DNA from: Blastomussa wellsi
Taxonomy: Eukaryota > Cnidaria > Anthozoa > Scleractinia > Plerogyridae
Direction of reading: 5' to 3'
DNA: 64,000 nucleotides
Assembly (NCBI GenBank): GCA_947652115.1
Contig: OX393569.1
Location: forward strand, 11,178,055 to 11,242,054
Made by a program: the position numbers and the translations under genes
Notes under the pieces: model-generated
What the model saw: the letters and a program-made list of their open reading frames with translations, nothing else
Told to the model about the DNA's origin: nothing
Database searches by the model: none
In this document: positions 9,848 to 19,350 of the stretch, piece after piece
Layout: the number at the start of each line of letters is the position of its first letter
Position numbering within the stretch: the stretch's first letter is position 1

Positions 9848-10076
9848 GACGCGAGAGATTTCCTAATTTGGCCACAAAAATCACACCACCGTTGACGCGT
9901 GTAGTGAGGGGGTATAACTGGTTTAGCTAGCTGACGCGAGAGAAAATCACCTCACTGCTGACGCGTGTAGTGAGGGGGAAAATTGGTTTAGCTAGCTGAC
10001 GCGAGGTACAAAAAAAAAACAATCACCCCACCCGCTGACGCGTGTAGTGAGGGGGTATAATTGGTTTAGCTAGCAA
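9848..10076. repeat. Promoter-proximal tandem array with CTGACGCG and GAGGGGGTATA
   Basis: Three imperfect units of about 65-85 bp, each with CTGACGCGAGAG, CTGACGCGTGTAGTGAGGGGG and TGGTTTAGCTAG. The GAGGGGGTATA part resembles one half of the GGGGATACCCC palindromes near other genes. The array sits 25-250 bp upstream of the C2H2 TATA box. Confidence 0.65.
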
Positions 10077-11056
10077 AGCTCGCTTCTATTCTTAAGGTGA
10101 TTCAATGGTTTTGCACTGCGCATCTCTCACTGCGCATAACAAAATGGCGGCTGTTAAAAGAACATATACAGAAAGATTATAAAAATTGCGTCCATCGAAG
10201 GGTAAAAGTGAATACATTTTCGACTGTCAGTGTTTTCTGGGCAAGTTGAGTTTCGAAAATGTGTATGACGTTACAAGGCGTCAGTTATCGAGTTCCACCT
10301 ACCGAGGATGGCTGTCAACCTTGTGATGAATCATTACTTTTGTAGTTTAAGCTTCATCTTTATCATATTATGTCCCAATTGCAATTTGTCGATGAAAATT
10401 CCTTAAAATCCTTTTTTTTGATGCTGTCTTGCACATTTTAAGGACCTTCCAAGGACATGCCAATTTGAAACTCCCCCCACTCCCCGCTCAAAAATTGGAG
10501 GAATTGCAGAACGTGCGTACTTTCTGCAGCTCTATCGCGATAACCAGTACGGTGACCCCTATTTTTTTATTTCATGATTCTAATAAGAATGAGGTTTTCT
10601 TTCAATGAGTATAAAAAATGGGCAGAAATCTATGTCTGGATTTTTGAGAATTTAAGTAAACTGTAAGGATTGAGCTATAAAGGGCCAAACAGCGCATGTT
10701 GAAACTAAGTCAATTTTTAAGCGTTAACTAAAAACAAAGCGCGTCGAGGGCATTGTTTTGTTACGTAGGTGCATAAACAATAGAATAAAGTCAAACGCCG
10801 TGTGATGTTGGAAGTTTTATGGAAAATATGGAGTTGTCGAGTTTTGGGTTGTTCGCTGCTATTGCCAAAGACACGTAAATAGCCGTATTCGTCAGCACTG
10901 TAACGTGAAAACGAGCACGGTGACCCCCACTTTTTAGTACGTTTTTATAATCTTTTTGACTTGTTACAACAGTGTACCAAGTTTCATCAAAAATCTATGG
11001 CAGGTTCTTTTACTGGGAATTACCTTAATCGTAGTTTGAAATGAGAGTGGGGTTGT
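10077..11056. other. Non-coding gap
   Basis: Nearly 1 kb without a supported gene. Two diverged pieces containing ACGGTGACCCC followed by T-rich DNA occur near 10548 and 10918, suggesting fragments of a dispersed repeat. Nothing else is recognised. Confidence 0.4.
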
Positions 11057-11644
11057 TCAATATAATTGTTTGTTTTGCTTTTTCCTGTTTTTCTTGCTTA
11101 ATTCTTCATCCGCCCACTGAAAAAATCTGCAGTCTCTAGCTCTGCATACAAAATAGGGGCGGCCTGGATTCTTTTCGGTTTTGCTCACTCTTAGTGAAAC
11201 CGGTTCGTCGCAGCTGCAGATCAAATTCCTCTTGCGTTTCAGGTAGCTTTCATGCAGTTTTCCATAGATGCTGCTCATGTAGTAATAGGCGGAGTCTTCG
11301 TGCGTGAAGATAAGGCATTCATTATATTGACACTTGATGTAACTCTCCCCATTTGTCCTTGCCTCAAAAGCCATTAGATTGCATTTGTGAAAGGGGCAAA
11401 CATTCAAGTTGTAACTTTTCTTTTGGGCCCGTTCTACGTCTTGTGGCATCCCCAAAGGAGCAACACCAGATACCGGTTCGGTTGTGATGAGACCGTCTAA
11501 TAGATTGGCGAGAGCCTCGTCTTGCTCAACGGTTGCTGGTGGGGGCTCATCCCTGGGTTTCCTTTTTCTCGGTTTCTTGTTAGCAGGGGTTGGAAGTGTG
11601 TTCACCATTTCCTGCATGAGTTCCAGAGAGCTCTTTTCATTCAT
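11057..11644 (-). CDS. GRF-type zinc-finger protein 2
   Basis: 195 residues. A disordered, basic N-terminus (KKPRKRKPRDEPPP, nuclear-localisation-like) precedes a zinc site (VCPFHKC ... YIKCQYNEC). Then comes a canonical GRF finger, ICSCDEPVSLRV-SKTEKNPGRPYFVCR-CRFFQWADEEL, with four Cys and the GRPYF / FFQWAD landmarks. A Lys-rich tail ends the protein. A TATA box (11687-11694) lies 43 bp upstream, inside the end of the next gene, so the cluster is tightly packed. It is paralogous in layout to 4851-5195 and 59508-60505. ssDNA or RNA binding is inferred from the family. Confidence 0.85.
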   Translation of the reverse strand: MNEKSSLELMQEMVNTLPTPANKKPRKRKPRDEPPPATVEQDEALANLLDGLITTEPVSGVAPLGMPQDVERAQKKSYNLNVCPFHKCNLMAFEARTNGESYIKCQYNECLIFTHEDSAYYYMSSIYGKLHESYLKRKRNLICSCDEPVSLRVSKTEKNPGRPYFVCRARDCRFFQWADEELSKKNRKKQNKQLY

Positions 11645-11682
11645 CTTGCTCGCTGAAAATGATGATGGCCTTTACAGTCTAG

Positions 11683-12342
11683 CTAGTTATATACTTTGCG
11701 CCTGATTCCCACATTTGCAGAAAGCGAACCTTCTGATTGGTTTTCTTCTTCTTCGCTGCTACTACCCCCACCTTGCATATCTCTTCTCATCCACAGTTCA
11801 TCTATACCTCCAGCTCCGATAATATCGGTGACCCGCGTCCACTCAAAGACGTCGTCCATGTCCGAGTGGCTGAATCCCAGTAGCTCGTAGGTGAACAACA
11901 TACCCTGCCTCTTGAAAGATATGATTTCCTGAAAGATATCCACCGTCGTTTGTTGAGAGGATAGGGTGTTTCTGACGAATTCACAGTCTTCCTTGTTCCA
12001 TATAGGGTGGATGAAACCTGATTCTGTCAAGAGGCGGTTCCATTCATCATAGGTTTCCTCAAACCTAATGCTCTCTATTCCTCTCCTGATTTTGTAACCC
12101 ACCATCTCCAAGTATTCGAGAGCTTCTAATGAATAGAAGGGATGTTCGGGTGGGGTTATATGTTCTTGCCTGCGAATGCAGCGTAACACCGCTTTAACCC
12201 ACACTCTGCGCCAAGGGAATGTTTGAAGTCCCTTAAAAAAATTGGTATTACGCATGACGCTACCATCGTGTCTGAGTGGATGATGAGTTGGTTTCAATGG
12301 CTTTCGAGGGCACTTTTCGAATCTGCACATGATGCTACCCAT
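11683..12342 (-). CDS. Unknown 219-residue protein with acidic C-terminus
   Basis: No family recognised. The N-terminus is basic (MCRFEKCPRKPLKPTHH), the middle is helical with several Trp (FPWRRVWVKAVLRCIRRQ), and a Ser/Glu-rich acidic stretch (GGGSSSEEEENQSEG) lies near the end. The start at 12342 is 33 bp from a TATA box at 12375-12382 in the divergent promoter shared with the gene at 12472. The region downstream of 12754 contains DWLWRQVWKN, a weak echo of this protein's PWRRVWVKA. The frame is intact over its whole length, unlike the polymerase. Confidence 0.6.
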   Translation of the reverse strand: MGSIMCRFEKCPRKPLKPTHHPLRHDGSVMRNTNFFKGLQTFPWRRVWVKAVLRCIRRQEHITPPEHPFYSLEALEYLEMVGYKIRRGIESIRFEETYDEWNRLLTESGFIHPIWNKEDCEFVRNTLSSQQTTVDIFQEIISFKRQGMLFTYELLGFSHSDMDDVFEWTRVTDIIGAGGIDELWMRRDMQGGGSSSEEEENQSEGSLSANVGIRRKVYN

Positions 12343-12471
12343 GCGTCAAATGAATTTTTTCCGTGTCACAACTTCTTTTATACCTTGCTATGACGCCATA
12401 CCCCCTCAAACCTGAGAGTATAAAAGGGTGCGAGCGATTTGTTGAGGGTCAGTTGAAGCTTGAGCGCACAC
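12343..12471. promoter_or_regulatory. Divergent promoter with CCCCCTCA site
   Basis: Two TATA boxes point outward: TATAAAAG on the minus strand (12375-12382) for the 219-residue gene and GAGTATAAAAG (about 12416-12426) for the plus-strand gene at 12472. Between them ATACCCCCTCAAACC (about 12398-12412) matches a half-site of the element's palindromes, in the same context as 4776-4788. Confidence 0.6.
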
Positions 12472-12753
12472 ATGACAGATCGCAGCCCCAAAAACGAAGT
12501 GAGAGAGGAAAAAAGAAAACCGAGGAAGAAGATAGACAAAAAGCAGGAATGTCAAAAATGCGGCAAGTGTTATGCCTATGCCTATCATCGGGATCGACAT
12601 GGGAAACAGTGTGGTCAGCCAAATCCACCCAAAGTGAATAAACGTCTAAACGCAAAGCGGGTGGACTCGGAGGACGACGTAGCTCAAACCAAGAAGCCCA
12701 AGAGGACCCCATACCTGGTGGTGATTTGTCCTTTCCACGGTTTGATGCTATAA
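12472..12753 (+). CDS. Short basic protein with one zinc finger
   Basis: 93 residues from the ATG 46 bp after the TATA box. The first third is Lys/Arg-rich (KRKPRKKIDKK). One C2H2-like finger follows, ECQKCGKCYAYAYHRDRHGKQCG. A second basic segment (KKPKRTP) ends in VICPFHG, reminiscent of the CPFH start of the GRF proteins. The stop is TAA at 12751. An open stretch continues in the same frame to 13113 (next entry), so this may be the front part of a longer, broken gene. Confidence 0.5.
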   Translation: MTDRSPKNEVREEKRKPRKKIDKKQECQKCGKCYAYAYHRDRHGKQCGQPNPPKVNKRLNAKRVDSEDDVAQTKKPKRTPYLVVICPFHGLML

Positions 12754-13113
12754 AGCCTTTTGGTGACAAATAGATTTGTTCAGAACATGGTGACCGAAAT
12801 CGTGAAAGACTGGTTATGGAGGCAGGTTTGGAAGAATGCGTCCTTAGCAGAAGGATATGATCGCGTATGCAATGGTTACGATGTGGAAGAGTTGGATCCT
12901 AAAGCGATTTTCAGTTTTCAAGTGGAAAACCCACCTTTCACCATGTTTCATTTCATCGCTCACATGGTGATCATGCGAAACGCGCTGCCGTGGGAGCATT
13001 ATAGGCAACGTGAGTTTTCGCTGTATATCTTAGCGTCTATTTGTGCGATTGTGTCATTTTTCCATCCGTGGCCGTGCAGACGAGCAATGGTGAATAAAGC
13101 AGTACGTAGGTGA
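12754..13113 (+). pseudogene. In-frame continuation after the stop at 12751
   Basis: The frame of the preceding gene stays open here and encodes protein-like text (DWLWRQVWKNASLAEGYDRV ... AIFSFQVENPPFTMFHFIAHM) up to about 13010. A donor-like AACGTGAGT follows, after which composition becomes unlike protein. This could be a second exon, an independent ORF from 12760, or the end of a gene split by a nonsense change. No family recognised. Confidence 0.4.
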
Positions 13114-13117
13114 TACC

Positions 13118-13229
13118 TGGGGCGTTGGTAATTGCGGCGGCAGTGGCGGCGTTGGTAATTGCGGCGTCGGCGGCGGCGTTGGTAATTGCGGCGGCAGCGG
13201 CGGCATTGGTAATGCGGCGGTGGTGACGG
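13118..13229. repeat. GC-rich minisatellite
   Basis: Roughly four copies of a 25-35 bp unit with GGCGTTGGTAATTGCGGCGG. Frames across it give only low-complexity Ala/Asn/Arg or Gly-rich strings and are rejected as genes. Confidence 0.8.
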
Positions 13230-13299
13230 GAGGGGGGTACCGAAATCACGATCTTTTACCACTTCTCTCTGATATAAATAACGAAGAAAATACTTAATG

Positions 13300-13492
13300 A
13301 ATAACCATACAAATGGGTAGAGAAATAATCTAAAATCACATAAGGGAGAAACATACAAATGGGGTAGAAAAATAAATATCCTAAATCACATAAGGGAGAA
13401 ACATACAAATGGGGTAGAAAAATAAATATCCTAAATGATATAAGGGAGAAACATACAAATGGGTAGAAAAAAGAAATAATCTAAACAGGGTA
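13300..13492. repeat. 50-bp tandem repeat
   Basis: TAAGGGAGAAACATACAAAT recurs exactly at 13341, 13391 and 13441, with a partial unit before it. AT-rich and non-coding. Confidence 0.8.
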
Positions 13493-14089
13493 GAAAATGA
13501 ATGAACTAAATGGTATAGTGTAGGAAAAATCTCCTTCAAAGTCAGTTTCGCGGACTTCTGTTTGAAGCCCCAGCAAACCCATTTTGGTCTCTTCAATCGC
13601 ATGTGTGCAGGACGTGGAACCTGTTACCTGCTACGCATTGTTAATGCTCGTCGTAACGACTGCATTCTCATTACTCTGAACACAGCACTCTTGCAACCTG
13701 CTAAAATACTACTTGGTGTCTTTCCAAATCCTTTTTTTTTCTCATCGGGTGAAATAGGAAATGAACGAGGATCTCCTTTCCAGCAACTGTTTTGATTTGA
13801 CACAATTGGTCTCCTCATCTTGAGGAAGCATGGAAGAGAAAAAAAAAGGTTAATGGAAATGCAACAAAAAATGAAACACATATAAATGAGGAGTGTGAGT
13901 GTCCTGAAGCTTGAATTGGTTTTTGTTTAGCTAATAGCTTTTTTTTTCCTATTCATTGGTAGCTCCATTGGTTTAGAAAAAAAATGGTTTTCGTTTTTTG
14001 GTTGCCGGGTCTTTCTTGATCTGAAATTTTTGTTGTGGTTTGAGGAGTAATATAAAAGAAAAAAAAATTAAATGCGTATTGAACTTTTG
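13493..14089. other. Non-coding gap
   Basis: No supported gene. It includes A/T homopolymer tracts and a frame at 13562-13795 without recognisable features. Capsid or packaging genes would usually be sought here, and none is visible. Confidence 0.35.
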
Positions 14090-14526
14090 TTCCTTGCTTC
14101 CATAAAGGTTCTGGTAATGGGCCAACAGCTCATTCTCCAGTTTTGCAAAACGAATCTTGTTTTCTGTTTCTCCAATCCGCTATTCTGTCTTGAGCCCTTT
14201 CTTCAGTTGTTGATCGAAGGCAGCTTCTAATTTTGCTCGTTCATACAGAAGTTCTTGTTCCGCTTTCCTTACATGCATAATTTATTATCTTTCTGTAGCT
14301 GCATCTCTTTTAAGTGAATCTGGCATTTCAGGGCTTCCCTGCCGTTGTCGGCAACCCTTCCTGGCGCTCTGATGATGGGTTTGCTTGAAGGGTTCAAAAG
14401 GAACTTTGTGGCGGATTCCCTATTTGTCATGTATAACTGTCTTCCCACAAGTGGGCGGTATGCATCAACAATATGAATTTTTTCTTCATGCCCGTATTTT
14501 AATAGGGACATCCAACTACGAAAAAA
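14090..14526 (-). pseudogene. Unknown helical protein fragment, possibly an exon
   Basis: From an acceptor-like TTTTTTCGTAG at about 14520, a protein-like stretch begins WMSLLKYGHEEKIHIVDAY and runs to a stop at about 14270 that overlaps a donor-like CATGTAAGG. In a shifted frame it resumes as RKAEQELLYERAKLEAAFDQQ, with further charged helical text to about 14095 after another stop. It looks like a decayed coiled-coil gene just downstream of the polymerase. No family recognised. Confidence 0.4.
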
Positions 14527-14687
14527 GGAGAAAGCGACTTGTTCAAAGGGGTTAATGTTAAAGAAAAGAATTCTCAAAAAAGATAAATAAAATTGGTTTA
14601 TTAAACACGTAACAGGTTTTACAACCTCTCTTATAATTGAGACCACTAAAACATATAATGCGAAAGTTCCAAGCTCTATCATACTGT

Positions 14688-17600
14688 TTAAATATCTAAG
14701 GGTATGGTAGACACACCATCCTCGAGGACTTTCCTTTTGGGGTAGAAATAGCTAAATCCAGTGCGATGCTGGGCGTAGGTCAAGACTTTGTTACCCACAA
14801 CGCGAAAGCCTCTGTTCTCACCAGATTGACTTCTCTGTGTCTGCAACACTCTCAAATAAATCTCTTTCTGCGGGTTGTTGAGTTTCTTGCTGATCCCTTT
14901 GCAGCTGGCTTTGTTGCTCTCTTTGCCCCAACAAGAATACGTCTTGCTATTCAGTCCTACAAACCCTTGACCTTGCCACTCCACCTTGAACAAACCAGGT
15001 TTCCGTTTATCGTAAGCGGCATTCTCAGGGGTGTCACTGCGGGTAAGCCAGTTCTCCTTCTCTCTCTCATATTCTCCTCGAAGCTCGGGCTTGACCAGCT
15101 CATCGATGCTGTCTCCAGCTAAACTCATGTAAGCACTGTCGGTATCCATCTCCAGATACCGAAAGTCTCGCCTATCCAGATAGGCGTCGATACAATGGTA
15201 ATAAAATTCTAGCATGCGCAGCTTGGCATAGGTGAACACGAAGAAACCAATCTGGATGGGCAAATCCATCTTGATCTTCTTCTTGCACATCTTTAGCTCA
15301 AACACTTCGTCGCTCAATTCTGCCAAGTCGCGAAAGAAGAAACTGTTGATGGCACGTGTGACCCTCCCCTCATCTTTTTCGTACTTGACTTCCTGGTGGC
15401 TGGCCACATCCATAAGGAATCGACCGAAGCCGGAATTGCCCACCAGCTTGGCTGTTTCGCCCAGGATCTTTTGGTTGGGGTCTGCATCGACGGCGCGGCG
15501 AGAAGTAGACACAAAGTCGTCAAAGGGTTCAAGCCAGGGCTAGGATCGCCACTGGACAGCTCGGTGCACGCGAGTGACTGTCAGTCCTTCCTCCAGATAG
15601 AATTTCAGTAAGGGTGTGCCCAGTAGGATCTTTTCACCCTTGTAAGACCCGATGAGGGCGCATCTGGGCGTGGACATGATGTTGTGGTTTTCGGCAAAGG
15701 TCTGCATGTGTTCCCCCACATCTTGCCGGCATATCTCTACGTTCTTGAAAATGGGCGTCATTTCGCTAAACTTGTCTTTCAGGTGTGGTGGGGTTTCAAT
15801 GTCCACCTCCACAGCTCCGAAGAACGTGCCCTCTTTCACGCGATGCAAGAGTTGAGTCTGCATGTGGTTCTTCTCACTGCGACCAGGAAAGTGTTCGTTT
15901 AGAAAAGCTTCGATTTCTTGCCAGTTTGCTCTTCGTTCGCAATACCACTCGCATTCTCTGACAGACACCACCGTCAGTTCTGGAACACTCTCCAGATAGG
16001 TCATCTTCTCTTCCGTTCTCTTTTCTCTTTGCTGCATGAGGTTCAAAAACTCGATGGACTGGGCCTCGTTTGGATCAGCTTCGGCGCTTCTGAACTTTTT
16101 ATCGGTCAACCAACATCGATGCCCATGCCAGTAACAACCGTGAAACTCGTAGACGGTCTTGCTATCGGGATCGTACCCGTCCACGGGCAATTGCCTCTGG
16201 CCGATTCTCTTTTCCCCTTCGTCCAGGCGCGTGCGCAAGTTGGTGATGCCACGACCCACCCAAGCCAGCCACTCATCCACTGCACGCCAGGACTTGCTTG
16301 GTACCAGTCCGTCTCTGTCGGGGTTCCAGGTGGTGTACAAGCCCACGGGCATGGGTTGACTCAATGCCCATAAGTACAAGGCATTGGCATCGTAGCCGAT
16401 GACTTTTTGCATGGGGTTTAGCTACCTCACCATACTGGTTCTCGCGGATCTTGGTCTTGTCCTTCTCCGTGTGACGGTGGAAGATGATGGCGGGTCCGCC
16501 TACCATGTTATCTTTGAAGAGCTTGTACAGGTCTTCCGTGTGAAAACTGGAGAGGTGTAAACCCTGTTCCTTTAAGAATGACATTTCAAATTTGAAGGCC
16601 AGACCAGGTAGACCGATGGCTTCTTTTAGCATGTCGATACCGTGCTGGTGCCAGAACTGTGTCATCTTTTCCAGGGCTTCCAGGAATGGGATCACGTCAA
16701 GATTATTGTACCAGACCAAAAAGTCGCGGAGGGTTTGCATACCTTTCTCTTCCCAGGCTCTCTGGCAGACAGCGTAATCTTCTTCGCTAAACTCGGTATT
16801 TCTCAACCACGACTTGAATGCCTCTCGAGGTGGTAGGTGAGATTCCTCTAGCTGGGTGATCGACTTCACATATTCGTACGGGAAAAATCCCTTCTCCCCC
16901 TGACACTGGTAGGCTTTGAGGAAAGCGGCATAGCTGGTCCCCGTTGCCACGAAGTTGGAGATATCCAGGAACTTGAGGGAGGTAGTTTTGAGAGCCAGGT
17001 AGGCGTGGTTGCGTTTGATGGCCAGATCGATGCACGAGTGGTTGACCAGGTAGGGAATCAGGATATCTTTCAGCACATTCAGATCGTATTTGCCAGAATT
17101 GAAGCCTACGACCTCAAGTTCGGTGATGTGTTGGCGCAAATCGGATAGGAGGCGTTTGGTTTTTCTCAGTTGACGATTCGGTGGTTGGCCAGGAGAAGCT
17201 GCTGAAAACAATGGCTGTTGTTCTTCCAATTCGAGGTTGACTCAACGGTAAAATGAGGGGTCTTCTTCCTCTACTTCCTCATCGTCATCGATAAAGGCTC
17301 GATCTTCCTCCGTCTCTTCCTCGTCTTCACTTTCATCATCACTGTCACGGAAGCCAGTACTCTCCCCAACCTCCTCCTCACACTCATCAGACGTGCTCGC
17401 TCGCAAAGGTTGTTGAGAGACGGGATCTAAGGTTTCTTCTATGCGGTTTAGTAGTGGAGTAAAGCGTTGCAGCTCCAACTCGCTGGCTTTGTCGGCGATT
17501 TTTTCCAGGTGTCCCACAAAAGCTGTGACGGTCTGAAGTGCTTGCTCTCTACCCTCCCTATTCACGATGAAACATTCGGGTTTCTCGTAGCTTGGGACAT

Positions 17601-19122
17601 TGCTGGCAACGCTGACACTCAACAGTTGGTGTTCAGCGGTATACTCAAGCTTCTCCCGCTTTTCGGGGAGGTGAGTACCCTCGCGAGGATAATACACCTC
17701 AATGTCAAACGTGGCACGGTACTTTGAAAATTTCAAATCCGCATCCACCTCGATCCCCTCTTCTTCGATCTTCTGGAAAATGGTCTTGGTGGGATGGTAG
17801 ACTCCTCCGGGATAGGTGTGCTTGACTTTGGCTTCACAGGAGCGTTCGTGTCGAATCAGCTTATACACTTTTGTGAAATTCTTCCCACAGCGTTGGCAGG
17901 GAAAATGTTTGGCGTAGACTTTCATGTTCTTGATGTAAGAAAAGTGTTGGTTGTAGATGTTGAGCTTCACGGCCTCTTGGGCTTCTTTTTTGGTGAGTAT
18001 GGCGTTAGGGCGGTGGACCAGTTCCGCGCTGTGGTTTTCGTTCAGGCAGTAGACGAACGTGTGCAGACCAAACAATCGATCCAGAGTGTACAGATCCGAC
18101 AACTTGACTCCGTAGAATTTTTCGGGGTGCTCGAGGGTCATCAAATACTGCTGGACCAACTCTCTTGTTTTCCTCTCCAATTTTTTTAACCCATAGCCCT
18201 TATGCCGTGCCAAACACATGAAAAAGCAAAGATGATCTTCGTAGGGTTTGCCAGTGTTTTTGTCTTTTTCTAGTGCATCCAGACCACGATTCTCAACCAC
18301 CCACTTGGGTAACTTTCCTCTTTTTCCACGCCCTATCGGTCTGTCTACCATCTTGTAGACGTAGAGGGCAAAATTAGTGAACATGGCGATGGACAACTTG
18401 CTGTTGGGTTTCTGTTGACGCAGATACTCTAACCAGTCTTCTTTCTTCAACTTTTCCAAAAAGGCTGCCAGATCGGTGTCGTTGGAGATGAGAAAGGGGG
18501 CATCAAATACAAAACCATTCTGCGAAGGGTAGTAATAACGCACTTCTCCCGTTTCTTCGTTCTTCAAAATAAAACCAAAGGCCACGTTGATTTTAAATGC
18601 GCTTCGTTGTTGACGAAAAACATGCCTCACCACCTCGTCCACATATGCTCCCTGATTTTGTACACGGACGTTGTAAATGTCCATGTGGGTGCCCTGGACT
18701 TGATGACACGTTCGGATGTATTTGCGCCAGTTCTCTGCATAACACTCTCTGCAAGTATCTTCCACTTGCTCCAACAAGTTGATTGGGGCATTCTCTAGCT
18801 CTTCTTCAAAAGTATCGTACTCTCTAGGTCGAGGGGTGACCGCGGTGGGTGAAACGTGGAGTGTTGCCGTTTCTTCAACTACTTGTTCTTCGTTTCCATC
18901 ATCTTCTGTAGTCCTCCTTCTCTTCCTTTCTCGTTCTTGATCTTCGTCTTCCCTTGCTCGCTTCAAATGTACCTTTTTAACGTGACGGGAAAGGCTATCT
19001 CGTCTATTGATTTTTTTCTTGCATATTGAACACGAATAATTTTTTCTTTCATGCACACTCAGTCTATGTCTTTTAAGGTTTCGAGCAGTTGTGAATCGCT
19101 TTGCACAAATTTCACATTCCAT
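14688..19122 (-). pseudogene. polB: Protein-primed type family B DNA polymerase with C2H2 N-terminus (broken)
   Basis: Almost 1480 codons. Two C2H2 fingers (CEICAKRF and CSICKKKI) open the protein, then a basic/acidic linker, then a third finger-like CQRCGKNF. Exonuclease landmarks are ATFDIEVYY, GFNSGKYDLNVL and NNLDVIPFLEAL. Polymerase motif A is YDANALYLWA, motif B is LVGNSGFGRFLMD, and motif C is YLEMDTDSAYMSLAG. The start at 19122 follows a TATA box at 19160-19167. The frame is interrupted by a TGA at 17242-17244, a frame change at about 16415 and a TAG at 15540-15542, so it is no longer translatable as one chain. The protein would have copied the element's linear genome. A fragment of a close relative lies at 51400-51668. 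Confidence 0.85.
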
Positions 19123-19159
19123 GGTGAAGACCGAATTCAAAATGTGGCACGAACGCCTC

Positions 19160-19219
19160 ATTTTATACTCGCAGAAAGCGCTCTTTCAGCTGACGTCACG
19201 GTGGGGAGATACCCCCTCC
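19160..19219 (-). promoter_or_regulatory. Polymerase promoter: TATA box and GATACCCCC site
   Basis: GAGTATAAAA on the minus strand (19161-19170) lies about 40 bp before the ATG. GGGGAGATACCCCCTC (about 19204-19218) and TGACGTCA-like sequences lie further upstream. The same core (GAGTATAAAA) precedes the gene at 12472. Confidence 0.55.
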
Positions 19220-19350
19220 GTTCGGATGACGTTAAGTTCTTTTATTCATCGCACTTATTCATGAGAAAGACCTAGCACACTTATCATCTGCCCTTTTTCC
19301 CACCTCTTTTAGATTGCAGGTTACTAATGCTTAATTTTTTTAAGGTCCTC

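Noticed and set aside
9604..9866. Plus-strand frames opposite the C2H2 gene, and similar antisense frames opposite both polymerases
   Set aside because: Shadow frames of well-supported genes on the minus strand.
9783..9884. Upstream start giving a 201-residue C2H2 protein
   Set aside because: The TATA box at 9817-9824 falls inside this extension; the ATG at 9782 fits the promoter.
12754..13113. Homology between DWLWRQVWKN and the 219-residue protein's PWRRVWVKA
   Set aside because: Too short to support common descent without an alignment score.
13037..13249. Ala/Asn- or Gly-rich frames over the GC minisatellite
   Set aside because: Low-complexity translation of a 25-35 bp tandem repeat; no start context.
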